From Bradyrhizobium sp. ORS 278 (GTDB lineage Bacteria > Pseudomonadota > Alphaproteobacteria > Rhizobiales > Xanthobacteraceae), in the NCBI RefSeq assembly GCF_000026145.1, contig NC_009445.1, positions 3,906,001-3,970,000 of the forward strand: a stretch of 64,000 bases of DNA, given 5' to 3'. The translations under genes and the position numbers were made by a program. The notes beneath the pieces are model-generated. The model was not told the DNA's origin and made no database searches. It worked only from the letters and a program-made list of their open reading frames with translations. The stretch's first letter is position 1; the number at the start of each line of letters is the position of its first letter. Below, one piece after another: positions 16,875-26,220 of the stretch.

Positions 16875-18491
16875 CTGAAATCCCTTCGTACGCCGCTGGC
16901 GCTTCTGCTCATATCCTTGGGTGTCATCGCCGCGGCCTGGTGGTGGCTGGCCAAGCCCATCACGCTTGCCCGCGCGCCGATCGAGCTCGATTCGAAGGTG
17001 CAGTGCGTGTCCTACGCGCCGTTCCGCGGCCAGCAGAGCCCGCTCGACCCGACCACCCATATCGACGCCGAGCAGATCGAGCAGGATCTGGTGCAACTCG
17101 CCAAGATCTCCGAATGCGTGCGCACCTATTCGATCGAGAACGGCCTCGACCAGGTGCCGGCGATCGCCGCCCGCGTCGGCATCAAGGTCATTCAGGGCAT
17201 CTGGCTCGGCTCGAACAAGATCAAGAACCAGCAGCAGATCGGCATCGCCGTCGACCTGATCAAGCGCTATCCGCAGGTGATCACCGGCGTCGTGGTCGGC
17301 AATGAGGTGCTGCTGCGCGGCGAGATGACGACGGCCGACCTCGCCGCCACCATCCGCAGCGTCAAGGGGCAGGTCCAGGTGCCCGTCACCTATGCCGACG
17401 TCTGGGAATACTGGCTGCGCAACCGCGAGCTCTACGACATCGTCGACTTCGTGACCGTGCACATCCTGCCTTATTGGGAGGACATGCCGGTGCGCGCCAA
17501 ATTCGCCGCCTCGCATGTCGACACCATCCGCCAGCAGGTCGGCGTCGCGTTTCCCGGCAAGGAGATCCTGATCGGCGAGACCGGCTGGCCGAGCGAAGGA
17601 CGGATGCGCGAGGGCGCACTGCCGTCGCGCGCCAACCAGGCGCGCGTGGTGTCGGAGATCCTCAGCCTCGCCAAGCGCGAGAATTTCCGCGTCAACCTGA
17701 TCGAGGCCTATGACCAGCCCTGGAAGCGCAAGCTCGAGGGCACGGTCGGCGGCTATTGGGGCCTGATCAGCGACGACACGCGGGCGCTGAAATATCCGCC
17801 CGGTGAGCCGGTCAGCAACTACCCGCAGTGGAAGCTGCAGATGGCGGCCGGCATGATCCTGTCCTTCATCGTATTCCTGGCCGGCTGGCTGACGGTGCGC
17901 CGCCGGCCCTGGCCGCCGCACGTCTCGGCCTGGATCGGGGTCGGCATATCAGCGACGACGGCGGGCGTGCTGTTCGGCATGGCCGCGGACAAGATGTATT
18001 ACGAGAGCCTCGGCTTCGGCGGCTGGCTGCAATGGGGCGCGCTGCTCGCCGCCGGCGTTCTGGCGCCGATCCTGGCCGCCAATGCCGCCATGGCCGGCCG
18101 ACCGTTGCCGACCTTCCTTGACCTGCTAGGCCCGGATGACGGCCGCAAGCAGCTCAAGATCACCTACGCGCTGGGCCTGGTGCTGATCGTCACGGTGCTG
18201 ATCGCGGCGCAGACGGCGCTCGGCTTCGTGTTCGACCCGCGCTATCGCGACTTTCCGTTCGCGAGCTTGACCATGGCGGTGGTGCCGTTCGCAATCCTGC
18301 TCGGCAACCGCCCGGCGCAAGGCGGCCGGCCGATCGCGGAGGCGAGCTTCGCCGGCCTGCTCGCGATCTCGTCGCTCTATGTGATCTACAATGAAGGCCG
18401 CGACAATTGGCAGGCGCTGTGGACCTGCGTGATGTACCTGACGCTCGCGTTCACGCTGTGGCGGGCGCGGGCCGCGCAAAGCCGAGGATGA
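16875..18491 (+). CDS. ndvC: Beta-glucan synthesis protein NdvC, GH17-like domain with membrane region
   Basis: I place the start at a CTG (16875) because GGAG at 16864-16867 is seven bases upstream and the signal-anchor helix begins at once. The in-frame TTG codons at 16707 and 16821 lack this support. The 538-residue product has an N-terminal helix, a GH17-like domain with Glu in VGNE (134) and GETGWPSE (225), and six to eight C-terminal membrane helices. There is no GT2 domain. It matches NdvC of Bradyrhizobium japonicum (about 62 kDa), which is needed for the beta-(1,6) linkages of cyclic glucan. Its 3' end overlaps the next, convergent gene by 41 bases. Confidence 0.88.
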   Translation: MKSLRTPLALLLISLGVIAAAWWWLAKPITLARAPIELDSKVQCVSYAPFRGQQSPLDPTTHIDAEQIEQDLVQLAKISECVRTYSIENGLDQVPAIAARVGIKVIQGIWLGSNKIKNQQQIGIAVDLIKRYPQVITGVVVGNEVLLRGEMTTADLAATIRSVKGQVQVPVTYADVWEYWLRNRELYDIVDFVTVHILPYWEDMPVRAKFAASHVDTIRQQVGVAFPGKEILIGETGWPSEGRMREGALPSRANQARVVSEILSLAKRENFRVNLIEAYDQPWKRKLEGTVGGYWGLISDDTRALKYPPGEPVSNYPQWKLQMAAGMILSFIVFLAGWLTVRRRPWPPHVSAWIGVGISATTAGVLFGMAADKMYYESLGFGGWLQWGALLAAGVLAPILAANAAMAGRPLPTFLDLLGPDDGRKQLKITYALGLVLIVTVLIAAQTALGFVFDPRYRDFPFASLTMAVVPFAILLGNRPAQGGRPIAEASFAGLLAISSLYVIYNEGRDNWQALWTCVMYLTLAFTLWRARAAQSRG

Positions 18492-18831
18492 GCAGGCCGA
18501 TCGCCAGGCCCGACAGCACGATATTGTAGAGCACGATGCCGAGGCCTGCGGCGATCAGCCCGCCGGTCAGAAGCACGATCGACGGCCGCATCACGTGCAG
18601 CACCGCGATGACGAGCGCGGTCGCGCCGAACACCGAATTCTTGAACAGCGTGGTTGCCACCGCCCGGCTCTTGCAGGCGAGCGTCTGCAGGCCGGCGTCA
18701 CAGGCGAGCGCAACGCTCGACAGCTCGATCGCGAGATAGCGCAGATACAGGGCGTAGCCGACGGTGACGAAGCCGACGATCAGGAGCCATTGCACCTGAT
18801 ACGGCGAGAGGCGGAACGGGGTCTTTTTCAT
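18451..18831 (-). CDS. Small four-helix membrane protein, unknown function
   Basis: The ATG at 18831 gives 126 residues starting MKKTPFRLSPYQVQWLL; an upstream in-frame start at 18885 gives a less natural N-terminus. Hydropathy by eye shows about four membrane helices covering most of the protein, with two Cys (ACDAG, LACKS) in the loop between helices one and two that may form a disulfide. I recognise no named family. It converges on ndvC and the two coding ends overlap by 41 bases. Confidence 0.65.
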   Translation of the reverse strand: MKKTPFRLSPYQVQWLLIVGFVTVGYALYLRYLAIELSSVALACDAGLQTLACKSRAVATTLFKNSVFGATALVIAVLHVMRPSIVLLTGGLIAAGLGIVLYNIVLSGLAIGLLILGFARPAPATA

Positions 18832-18938
18832 GCGCGGGACTATGCTGCGGAACGGTTCGCCGGACAAGCCGCAAAGCCGCTTCACGGACTGCTTTCACAG
18901 TCCGCGCCAACCGGCTTTCGGAGCGGGATGATTCGGCC

Positions 18939-20318
18939 TCAGGAGCGGCGGAAGAACGATGACAGCGCCGACGGCTGCTCGGGCTTTGGCGCCTCCGCGG
19001 GCGGCGCTGCGGGGGCCGCGGCGGCGGACGGGGGGGGCTCCTCGCGCTTGCCATGGCGCTGTGCTTGCGGCGGCAGGAACCGTCGACGCTGCCCCGGGCC
19101 CGGCTTCTGCGCCGCAGTCGCCGGCGTCACCGGCTTCGCCTCAGCGCCCTCGGGCTCCTCGCCGACAGCCAGGCGCTGGCCGTCATAGACTGTGGTTTCA
19201 CATGGGCGCTGGGTCTCGGCCAGCGCGGCGCAGATGCGCGCGGCCGCGGCTGCATCGGTGAGCGGGCCCGCGCCGAGCCGCAACTGCATGCCGGCGCCGC
19301 CGCGGGCTTCCTTGACCATCATGATCGGCTTGAGCGCGGCCAGATCGGGATTGGTTTTCGCCAGACCGCGCCACAGGTTGCGAAGACCGCCGATCGTATT
19401 GGCGCCGCCGAGGTCGACCGCGAACTCGGTCTTCTGGATGGCCATCACCGCGTCCGCGGCCTCACTGCCCTTGGCGGCGGCTGGATCCGCGACATCCGCC
19501 TTGACCAGCCGGTCCGGCTCCGGCTTGGCGGCCGTGTCCGTTGGCGCGACCGATCTGGAGCCCGCGGCAGCGGCAGCGCCGCCGGCGGGGAGCGGGCTCG
19601 GCGACGGTCCCGCCACCGGTGCGGCGGTGCCGGTGATCGCCACCGAAAGGCCCTTCGAAGGTTCAGGCTTCGGCTTGTCCGCGCTGACGCCGGCGACGGG
19701 TGCCGCCGCGATCGCTCCGGGTTGACCAGGACTGGCCGCAGCAGCCGAGCCCGGGACGGGCATGAACGGCGACAGATTGGGGAAGGCGGGCAGCGGGCTG
19801 GGCTGGGCGGAGCTCGGTGCGGGCACCGCCGGCGGCTGCGATTCGACGGCCGCGATCTGCGGCGCCGGAGCCGGGGTCGGCTTGCTTCCGGAACTCGAAG
19901 CCGCGCTGGCCTGGGCGCTCTGCTTGGCCAGCGCGCCCGTCACCAGCTCGACATTCTGCTCGAGGATGGTCACGCGACGATAGAGCTGGTCGCGATCGGT
20001 GTTCAGCGTCTCGATCGCGGAGCCGAGCTGCCGCGCCTCGCTTTGCGTCTCCCTGGCGAGCGATTGCAGCAGCTGGGCCTGGCGCGAGAGATCGGCCGCG
20101 GAAATACGGTCCTTGCGCCACCCCTGGGCGGCCTGATTGACGAAAATGGCCAGCCCAACGGCCCCGACCGCACCCGCGCCCCACCAGCCGAGGCGCCACA
20201 GCCCACGGCGATCGAGCTCGTTTTCATCCGCAAACAGTCCGGACAGCGTTCCGCCGGTCTTCTCAGCTCCATGTGCGCCTCCATGTGCGCCGGCTGATTT
20301 GTGGGAGTCCCTAGCCAT
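18939..20318 (-). CDS. Membrane protein with coiled coil and SPOR-like C-terminal domain
   Basis: The 459-residue protein has a cytoplasmic N-terminus of about 45 residues, one transmembrane helix (WWGAGAVGAVGLAIFV), a coiled-coil stretch at about 70-130 (QLLQSLARETQSEARQLGSA), a long Pro/Ala/Ser linker, and a folded domain at about 290-400. That domain has the look of a SPOR-type domain: EFAVDLGGANTIGGLRNLW, then MQLRLGAGPLTDAAAAARICAAL. SPOR domains bind denuded peptidoglycan at division sites. The tail is again low complexity and basic. It is divergent from glmU. A role at the cell envelope is inferred, and the domain match needs a profile search. Confidence 0.65.
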   Translation of the reverse strand: MARDSHKSAGAHGGAHGAEKTGGTLSGLFADENELDRRGLWRLGWWGAGAVGAVGLAIFVNQAAQGWRKDRISAADLSRQAQLLQSLARETQSEARQLGSAIETLNTDRDQLYRRVTILEQNVELVTGALAKQSAQASAASSSGSKPTPAPAPQIAAVESQPPAVPAPSSAQPSPLPAFPNLSPFMPVPGSAAAASPGQPGAIAAAPVAGVSADKPKPEPSKGLSVAITGTAAPVAGPSPSPLPAGGAAAAAGSRSVAPTDTAAKPEPDRLVKADVADPAAAKGSEAADAVMAIQKTEFAVDLGGANTIGGLRNLWRGLAKTNPDLAALKPIMMVKEARGGAGMQLRLGAGPLTDAAAAARICAALAETQRPCETTVYDGQRLAVGEEPEGAEAKPVTPATAAQKPGPGQRRRFLPPQAQRHGKREEPPPSAAAAPAAPPAEAPKPEQPSALSSFFRRS

Positions 20319-20455
20319 GAACCTGCCTTAATCGAATCACGAAGCGAACATTATCAGGAAAACCAGTATGGGTTTCAGCCGGCGCAGCTTGCCGCGCGCC
20401 GAAAACGATTTATGACAGCGTCAATTGTGTCGCTCCGTGATTTTCAGGGTGCTTG

Positions 20456-21802
20456 ATGACCGCTCGATCCAGTCTGACCATCGTGCTTGCGGCGGGCGAG
20501 GGCACGCGGATGCGCTCGAGCCTCCCGAAGGTGCTGCATCCCATCGCCGGCGAATCAATGCTGGCGCATGTGCTGGCGGCAGCGCCGCAGGGCGACGGCG
20601 CGGCGATCGCGGTCGTGATCGGGCCCGGCCATGACGCCGTCGAGAAGGAGGCGAAGCGCCTGTGTCCCGACGTTGCGATCTTCGTACAGCGCGAGCGGCT
20701 GGGCACGGCGCATGCCGTCCTCGCCGCGCGCGAGGCGATCGCGCGCGGTGCCGACGATCTCCTCGTCGCGTTCGGCGACACCCCGCTGATCACGGCCGAA
20801 ACCTTCGCGCGGCTGCGCGCGGCGCTGGCTCAGGGCGCCGCCCTTGCGGTGCTCGGTTTCCGCGCGGTTGATCCCACCGGCTACGGCCGGCTGCTGCTGG
20901 ACGGATCGAAGCTGGTCGCCATCCGGGAGCACGCCGATGCGTCGGAGGCGGAGCGCGCGATCACGCTGTGCAATGCCGGGGTGATGGCGATGGACGGCCG
21001 GCGCGCGCTGGCCATCCTCGACAAGATCGGCAACACCAACAGCAAGGGCGAATACTATCTCGTCGATGCGGTGGCGATCGCGCGCAGTCAGGGACTCGAC
21101 GCGGTCGTGATCGAGACCTCCGAGGACGAGGTGCGCGGCATCAACACCAAGGCCCAGCTGGCGCAGGCCGAGGCCGCGATGCAGGCGCGGCTGCGGCAGG
21201 CGGCGATGGACGCCGGCGTGACGTTGATTGCGCCGGAGACCGTCTATCTCGCGGCGGACACCACGTTCGGCAGGGATGTCACCATCGAGCCGTTCGTCGT
21301 GATCGGCCCCGGCGTGTCGATCGGCGACGGGGCGGTGGTGCATTCGTTCTCGCACGTCGTGCAGTCGAAGCTCGGCAGCAACACGCTGCTCGGACCGTTC
21401 GCACGCCTGCGGCCGGGCACCTCGCTCGGCGACGGCGCCAAGATCGGCAATTTCGTCGAGGCCAAGGCCGCGGTGCTCGAGCCCGGCGTCAAGGTGAATC
21501 ACTTGTCGTATATCGGCGACGCCCATGTCGGCGCTCATTCCAACATCGGCGCGGGCACCATCACCTGCAACTATGACGGCTTCAACAAGCACAAGACGCG
21601 GATCGGCGAGGGCGCCTTCATCGGCACCAACACCTCGCTGGTGGCGCCGATCAACATCGGCGCCCGCGCCTATATCGGCTCGGGATCGGTGATCACGCGC
21701 GACGTACCTGACGATGCGCTGGCGCTGGAGCGCAGCCCGCAGACCACGAAGGAAGGCGCGGCGGCGCGCTTCCGGAACGCGAAGCTGCGCCAGACGAAGT
21801 GA
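20456..21802 (+). CDS. glmU: Bifunctional GlmU (GlcN-1-P acetyltransferase / GlcNAc-1-P uridyltransferase)
   Basis: GlmU makes UDP-GlcNAc, the precursor of peptidoglycan and lipid A. I use the ATG at 20456, not the adjoining TTG. The N-terminal uridyltransferase domain shows [19 protein letters not shown] (about residues 10-28) and FGDTPL. The C-terminal half is a left-handed beta-helix acetyltransferase with hexapeptide repeats and the segments [17 protein letters not shown] and [11 protein letters not shown]. Length (448) is normal. A small membrane-protein gene follows 22 bases later and glmS, the first enzyme of the same pathway, lies 0.7 kb downstream. Confidence 0.97.
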   Translation: MTARSSLTIVLAAGEGTRMRSSLPKVLHPIAGESMLAHVLAAAPQGDGAAIAVVIGPGHDAVEKEAKRLCPDVAIFVQRERLGTAHAVLAAREAIARGADDLLVAFGDTPLITAETFARLRAALAQGAALAVLGFRAVDPTGYGRLLLDGSKLVAIREHADASEAERAITLCNAGVMAMDGRRALAILDKIGNTNSKGEYYLVDAVAIARSQGLDAVVIETSEDEVRGINTKAQLAQAEAAMQARLRQAAMDAGVTLIAPETVYLAADTTFGRDVTIEPFVVIGPGVSIGDGAVVHSFSHVVQSKLGSNTLLGPFARLRPGTSLGDGAKIGNFVEAKAAVLEPGVKVNHLSYIGDAHVGAHSNIGAGTITCNYDGFNKHKTRIGEGAFIGTNTSLVAPINIGARAYIGSGSVITRDVPDDALALERSPQTTKEGAAARFRNAKLRQTK

Positions 21803-21824
21803 GAGCGCGGAAGGGACGGCGAGC

Positions 21825-22013
21825 GTGGAGATCGGTCAGCTCGTCTTTGACCTGATCATCGAGGCGCTGATCGCGATCGCGCGGCTGGGAACGTTCTCCG
21901 GCCGCATGCTCTACGCCGTGCTCGGTCTCGCGCCGGCGCGCGAGATCATGTTCCTCACCGGAAGCGGTCTTTGGGTCCTGATCGGCGCGCTCGCCTGGGC
22001 CTGGCTGCGCTGA
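21825..22013 (+). CDS. 62-residue membrane protein between glmU and glmS
   Basis: Translation starts at a GTG with AAGGGA at 21811-21816, eight bases upstream. The peptide is largely hydrophobic, with two segments (FDLIIEALIAIARLGTFSG and GLWVLIGALAWAWL) and a short polar link. It follows glmU by 22 bases and is probably co-transcribed. No family recognised. The good start site and membrane-protein composition make it more than a chance frame. Confidence 0.55.
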   Translation: MEIGQLVFDLIIEALIAIARLGTFSGRMLYAVLGLAPAREIMFLTGSGLWVLIGALAWAWLR

Positions 22014-22033
22014 TTGCGGATCGCCGCGTGCGG

Positions 22034-22261
22034 CTAGCCCTCGTCGTCCTGGAACTCGGCGAACATCTCGCGGGTCAGGCGCCAGCCGCGCCGGGTGGCG
22101 TGCTTGACGGGCTCGTTGGTGCGATGCTTGATCGGCATCGGTTTGAGCTCGTGGGCCAGGGTCGGCGGCGGCCAATGCGCGAGATGGCTGCCGGACGTGG
22201 GGTGCGACAAGCTGAGCGAACTGGTGCCCTTGGGATCAGTTGGGCGGCGGTTATAGGTCAT
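22034..22261 (-). CDS. 75-residue basic hypothetical protein
   Basis: The minus-strand ATG at 22261 has GGAGAGG five bases upstream. The product is polar, His/Pro-rich in the middle (HLAHWPPPTLAHELKPMP) and ends with a helical segment followed by an acidic tail (GWRLTREMFAEFQDDEG). It probably is a small soluble protein. No family recognised. It converges on the small glmU-side gene with a 20-base gap. Confidence 0.55.
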   Translation of the reverse strand: MTYNRRPTDPKGTSSLSLSHPTSGSHLAHWPPPTLAHELKPMPIKHRTNEPVKHATRRGWRLTREMFAEFQDDEG

Positions 22262-22492
22262 GGCGTCCTCTCCGACGCGGCAGTTTCGCGGTGAAAGCGT
22301 TGACCGGACGTTAAGCGCACGCTGAACTGCACCTCCGCGTCGAACCGGAGTTGCGCGCCGGCCTGCGCGGTCAGGGCTTCAACTTAACCCTGTCGCAATC
22401 CGCAATAATTATTGAATCCTGAAAGCGCGCGGTTTTCGTTAAGACAATGCCACGCATTTGAATCTCTCTCGACGATTTGGGGACTAGCGCTG

Positions 22493-24319
22493 ATGTGCGG
22501 AATCATCGGGATCCTGGGACGCGGGCCGGTTGCCGAGCATCTCGTCGATTCCCTGAAACGTCTTGAGTATCGCGGCTACGACTCTGCTGGCGTTGCGACG
22601 CTCGAGGGCGATCAGATCGATCGCCGACGTGCCGAGGGCAAGCTGAAGAATCTCGAGAAGCGCCTGGAGCGCGAGCCGCTCAAGGGCCATGCCGGCATCG
22701 GCCATACCCGCTGGGCGACGCATGGCAAGCCGACTGAGAGCAACGCCCATCCGCACGCAACTGATAACGTCGCGGTCGTCCACAACGGCATCATCGAGAA
22801 CTTCCGCGAGCTCCGCGCCGAGCTCGAGAAGCAGGGCGCCAAGTTCGCCTCCGAGACCGACACCGAGACGGTCGTCCATCTCGTCAACTCCTACCTGCTC
22901 AAAGGTCATACGCCGCAGCAGGCGGTCGCCGCTTCACTGCCGCATTTGAAGGGCGCGTTCGCACTCGCCTTTCTGTTCAAGGGTCATGGCGATCTCCTGA
23001 TCGGTGCCCGCAAGGGCTCTCCGTTGGCGATGGGCTATGGCGATGGCGAGATGTTCCTCGGCTCCGACGCGATCGCGCTGGCGCCGTTCACGGATACGAT
23101 CAGCTATCTCGACGATGGCGACTGGGTCGAGATCACCCGCGACTCCGGCATCATCCACGACGCCTCGGGCGCGGTGGTGAAGCGCGAGGTGCTGAAGTCA
23201 GGCGCATCGTCGTTCCTGGTCGACAAGGCGAACTATCGCCACTTCATGGCCAAGGAAATCCACGAGCAGCCGGAGGTGGTCGGCCACACGCTGGCGCGCT
23301 ATGTCGACATGGGCACCGAGCGCGTCGCGCTGCCGGCGCGGCTGCCGTTCGACTTCACCGACATCCAGCGCATCTCGATCACCGCCTGCGGCACCGCGAG
23401 CTATGCCGGCTTCGTCGCCAAATACTGGTTCGAGCGCTTCGCGCGGGTGCCGGTCGAGCTCGATGTCGCCTCGGAATTCCGCTACCGCGAGGCGCCGCTG
23501 CGCAAGGGCGATCTCGCCATCTTCATCTCTCAGTCGGGCGAGACCGCCGACACCCTGGCGGCGCTGCGCTATGCCAAGTCACAGGGCGTGCACACGCTCT
23601 CGGTCGTCAACGTGCCGACCTCGACGATCGCGCGCGAGAGCGAGATCGTGATGCCGACGCTCGCCGGTCCCGAGATCGGCGTCGCCTCGACCAAGGCGTT
23701 CACCTGCCAGCTGATGGTGCTCGCGGCGCTGGCGATCGCCGCCGGCCGTGGCCGCGGCGAACTCTCCGAAGCCGACGAGACCAAGCTGGTGCATGGTCTC
23801 GTCGAGGTGCCGCGCCTGATCGCGTCAGCGCTGACGACGGAGCCGCAGATCGAGAAGCTGGCGCGCGAGATCGCCAAGTCCAAGGATGTGCTGTATCTCG
23901 GCCGCGGCACCTCCTATCCGCTGGCGCTCGAAGGCGCGCTGAAGCTGAAGGAGATCTCCTACATCCACGCCGAGGGCTATGCCGCCGGTGAGCTCAAGCA
24001 CGGTCCGATCGCGCTGATCGACGAGACCATGCCGGTCGTCGTGATCGCGCCCTATGACAAGGTGTTCGAGAAGACCGTGTCGAACATGCAAGAGGTCGCC
24101 GCGCGCGGCGGCAACATCATCCTGATGACCGACGCCAAGGGCGCCGAGGAGGCGACCGTGGACTCGCTGGTCACGATCACCATGCCCGACATGGCCGCGA
24201 CCTTCACGCCGATCGTCTACGCGATCCCGGTGCAGCTGCTGGCCTATCACACGGCGGTCGTGATGGGCACCGACGTCGACCAGCCGCGCAATCTGGCGAA
24301 GTCGGTGACGGTGGAGTAG
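22493..24319 (+). CDS. glmS: Glutamine-fructose-6-phosphate aminotransferase
   Basis: GlmS makes glucosamine-6-phosphate from fructose-6-phosphate and glutamine, the entry step to amino-sugar synthesis. The start is fixed by MCGIIGILG: removal of Met exposes the catalytic Cys. The 608-residue protein has the N-terminal amidotransferase domain (GHTRWATHG, HNGIIENF) and two SIS domains (CGTASYAG; LGRGTSYPLALEGALKLKEISY), and it ends in the family's AKSVTVE. Length is normal. It lies downstream of glmU with two small genes between. No ribozyme-like leader was recognised in the 231 bases upstream. Confidence 0.97.
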   Translation: MCGIIGILGRGPVAEHLVDSLKRLEYRGYDSAGVATLEGDQIDRRRAEGKLKNLEKRLEREPLKGHAGIGHTRWATHGKPTESNAHPHATDNVAVVHNGIIENFRELRAELEKQGAKFASETDTETVVHLVNSYLLKGHTPQQAVAASLPHLKGAFALAFLFKGHGDLLIGARKGSPLAMGYGDGEMFLGSDAIALAPFTDTISYLDDGDWVEITRDSGIIHDASGAVVKREVLKSGASSFLVDKANYRHFMAKEIHEQPEVVGHTLARYVDMGTERVALPARLPFDFTDIQRISITACGTASYAGFVAKYWFERFARVPVELDVASEFRYREAPLRKGDLAIFISQSGETADTLAALRYAKSQGVHTLSVVNVPTSTIARESEIVMPTLAGPEIGVASTKAFTCQLMVLAALAIAAGRGRGELSEADETKLVHGLVEVPRLIASALTTEPQIEKLAREIAKSKDVLYLGRGTSYPLALEGALKLKEISYIHAEGYAAGELKHGPIALIDETMPVVVIAPYDKVFEKTVSNMQEVAARGGNIILMTDAKGAEEATVDSLVTITMPDMAATFTPIVYAIPVQLLAYHTAVVMGTDVDQPRNLAKSVTVE

Positions 24320-24347
24320 GGCAGGCCGCCTCCACACACTCTGCGTC

Positions 24348-24493
24348 ATCCCGGCGAAAGCCGGGATCCATAACCACCGTCCTCGGTGGTTTGCAGCTCT
24401 GGTAGCTCCAGCGTGCCGCAAAGCACCTTGCGGGAGTCTGGGTCCCGGATCGGCGCCCGCCAACGCTTTCGCGTTGCCGGGCTTGTCCGGGAC
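24348..24493. repeat. Palindromic repeat element after glmS
   Basis: Two palindromes lie in the 311-base gene-free stretch 24320-24630. One is the 8-bp stem ATCCCGGC-GAAA-GCCGGGAT (24348-24367), 29 bases after the glmS stop. The other is an outer pair GTCCCGGA (24442-24449) and TCCGGGAC (24486-24493) around the inner palindrome GCAACGCGAAAGCG, read in reverse. The first hairpin could help end glmS transcription, though no T-run follows. The arrangement resembles dispersed intergenic elements of rhizobia. Confidence 0.65.
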
Positions 24494-24630
24494 GACGCCG
24501 GTTTTTACTCGTGCTCATCCAAAGTCGCGGCGAGCTCCCCCCACTTGCCATCCGATCCAAGATCCGACATCAGCGTCTGCGATGACTGGGCAGCGCATCC
24601 GTCGGTCCGCTTGATCAAAGGGAAACCCGA

Positions 24631-25245
24631 TTGGCTCTCGACACTTGGTTTCTGTTCCTGCTGACGAGCATCGGGATCTCGATCACGCCCGGGCCCAATG
24701 GCCTGCTGGCCCTGACACACGGCGCGCTGCATGGCGGGCGGAAGACGCTGTTCACGATCGCCGGCGGCCTGATCGGCTTCGTCCTGATCATGGCGCTGTG
24801 CATGTTCGGGATCGGCGCGCTGGTGCAGTCCTCGATCACCTGGCTCTCCGTGCTGAAGTGGATCGGCGGGCTTTATCTCGCCTGGCTCGGCGTCAAGCTG
24901 TGGCGCTCGCCACCGGTCGCCGTCGATGTCAGCGACAAGCCGGTCACGGCGCGCGGGCGTGTGCTGTTTCGCCAGGGTTTCCTGACGGCCGCGACCAACC
25001 CGAAATGCCTGCTGTTCTTCAGCGCGCTATTGCCGCAATTCATCGATCCCGCGCGTAGCCTCGCCGTGCAGTTCGCGATCGTCGCCACCACCTATACGGT
25101 CACGGAGTTCGTGACCGAGCTCGCCATCGCCAGCACCGCCGCCCGGGTGCGTCCCTGGCTGGCGCGGACCGGGCGGCGCTTCAACCAGGTCTGCGGCGGC
25201 ATCTTCGTGGCTGTGGGCCTCGCCTTGCCGTTGCGCAGCGCCTGA
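24631..25245 (+). CDS. LysE/RhtB-family exporter, second copy
   Basis: Translation starts at a TTG with AAGGGAA at 24618-24624, six bases upstream. The 204-residue product has the family start (LTSIGISITPGPNGLLALTHGA), about six membrane helices and the typical FRQGFLTAATNPKCLLFF segment. These proteins export amino acids or similar small molecules; the substrate here is unknown. It differs clearly from the exporter at 7926-8546, so the two are paralogues and not a recent duplication. Confidence 0.87.
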   Translation: MALDTWFLFLLTSIGISITPGPNGLLALTHGALHGGRKTLFTIAGGLIGFVLIMALCMFGIGALVQSSITWLSVLKWIGGLYLAWLGVKLWRSPPVAVDVSDKPVTARGRVLFRQGFLTAATNPKCLLFFSALLPQFIDPARSLAVQFAIVATTYTVTEFVTELAIASTAARVRPWLARTGRRFNQVCGGIFVAVGLALPLRSA

Positions 25246-25396
25246 CGGCTGCTTTTGCACGCCCTGCGCTGGCAGGGCCGCGGGACCAGCCCGCCACAGC
25301 GGGCCGGCAAAGCGCGGATGTGTCGGAAAGAGGGCCTTGCCCTTCCAAAAATCTGCTAAGACCCTAGCTGAGATGTGATCCGACCCGGAAGTCCGC

Positions 25397-26194
25397 ATGA
25401 GTTCCCGCGACGACCTGCCGCCTGAGACCGATCCCTTGGCCGATGTCGAAGCCGAGACGCCCCACCATGGGTTGATGTTCCGGTTTCGCAACTATTTCCT
25501 GACCGGCCTGGTGGTCGCCGGACCGGTCGCGATCACCCTGTATCTGACCTGGTGGTTCGTGACCTGGGTCGACAACCTGGTGCGTCCGTTCGTTCCGCTG
25601 GCATACCGCCCGGAGACGTACCTACCTTTCGGCGTGCCCGGCTCAGGCTTGATCGTGGCGGTGATCGGCCTGACCCTGGTCGGCTTTCTCGCCGCGAACC
25701 TGATCGGCCGCACGCTGGTCGATCTCGGCGAGCGGCTGCTCGGCCGCATCCCGGCGGTGCGCGCTATCTATCGCGGCCTCAAGCAGGTGTTCGAGACATT
25801 GTTCTCGGGCAAGGGCTCGAGCCTGCGCCGCGTCGGCCTCGTCGAGTTTCCTTCGCCCGGCATGTGGTCGATCGTGCTGATCTCGCAGCCTCCCAGCCTG
25901 GAGATCGCGAACCGGCTGCCGGGCGATGACGAGCAGATCTCGGTGTTCCTGCCCTGCGCCCCGAACCCGACGACGGGCTTCTTCTTCTACCTGCCGAAGA
26001 GCAAGATCATCGAGGTCGACATGAGCGCCGAGGATGCGGCGACCCTGATCATGTCCTGCGGCGTGGTGCAGCCGGGCTCCGACGCGCAGAAGAAGGCCGC
26101 CGCGCTCGCCACCATGGCCAACGCCGCGCGCATCGCGAACGCTCCGGCGCAGCCGTCTCCGAGCCTGGAGCCGGAGCCGGCCAAGGCCGATTGA
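25397..26194 (+). CDS. DUF502 family membrane protein
   Basis: The 265-residue protein has two membrane helices (FLTGLVVAGPVAITLYLTWWF at about 34-54 and GLIVAVIGLTLVGFLAANLIG at about 80-100) and the conserved run PAVRAIYRGLKQVFETLFS with a following VVLVEFP-type strand (RRVGLVEFPSPGMWSI). This is the DUF502 signature. The C-terminus is Pro/Ala-rich. Function is not established for the family. It stands between an exporter gene and a convergent VOC-family gene, with no clear operon partner. Confidence 0.85.
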   Translation: MSSRDDLPPETDPLADVEAETPHHGLMFRFRNYFLTGLVVAGPVAITLYLTWWFVTWVDNLVRPFVPLAYRPETYLPFGVPGSGLIVAVIGLTLVGFLAANLIGRTLVDLGERLLGRIPAVRAIYRGLKQVFETLFSGKGSSLRRVGLVEFPSPGMWSIVLISQPPSLEIANRLPGDDEQISVFLPCAPNPTTGFFFYLPKSKIIEVDMSAEDAATLIMSCGVVQPGSDAQKKAAALATMANAARIANAPAQPSPSLEPEPAKAD

Positions 26195-26220
26195 ATCAGG
26201 CTGATCGAGACCGATCGGAC

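Noticed and set aside
22262..22492. glmS ribozyme in the glmS leader
   Set aside because: No matching core was recognised, and this ribozyme is known mainly from Gram-positive bacteria.
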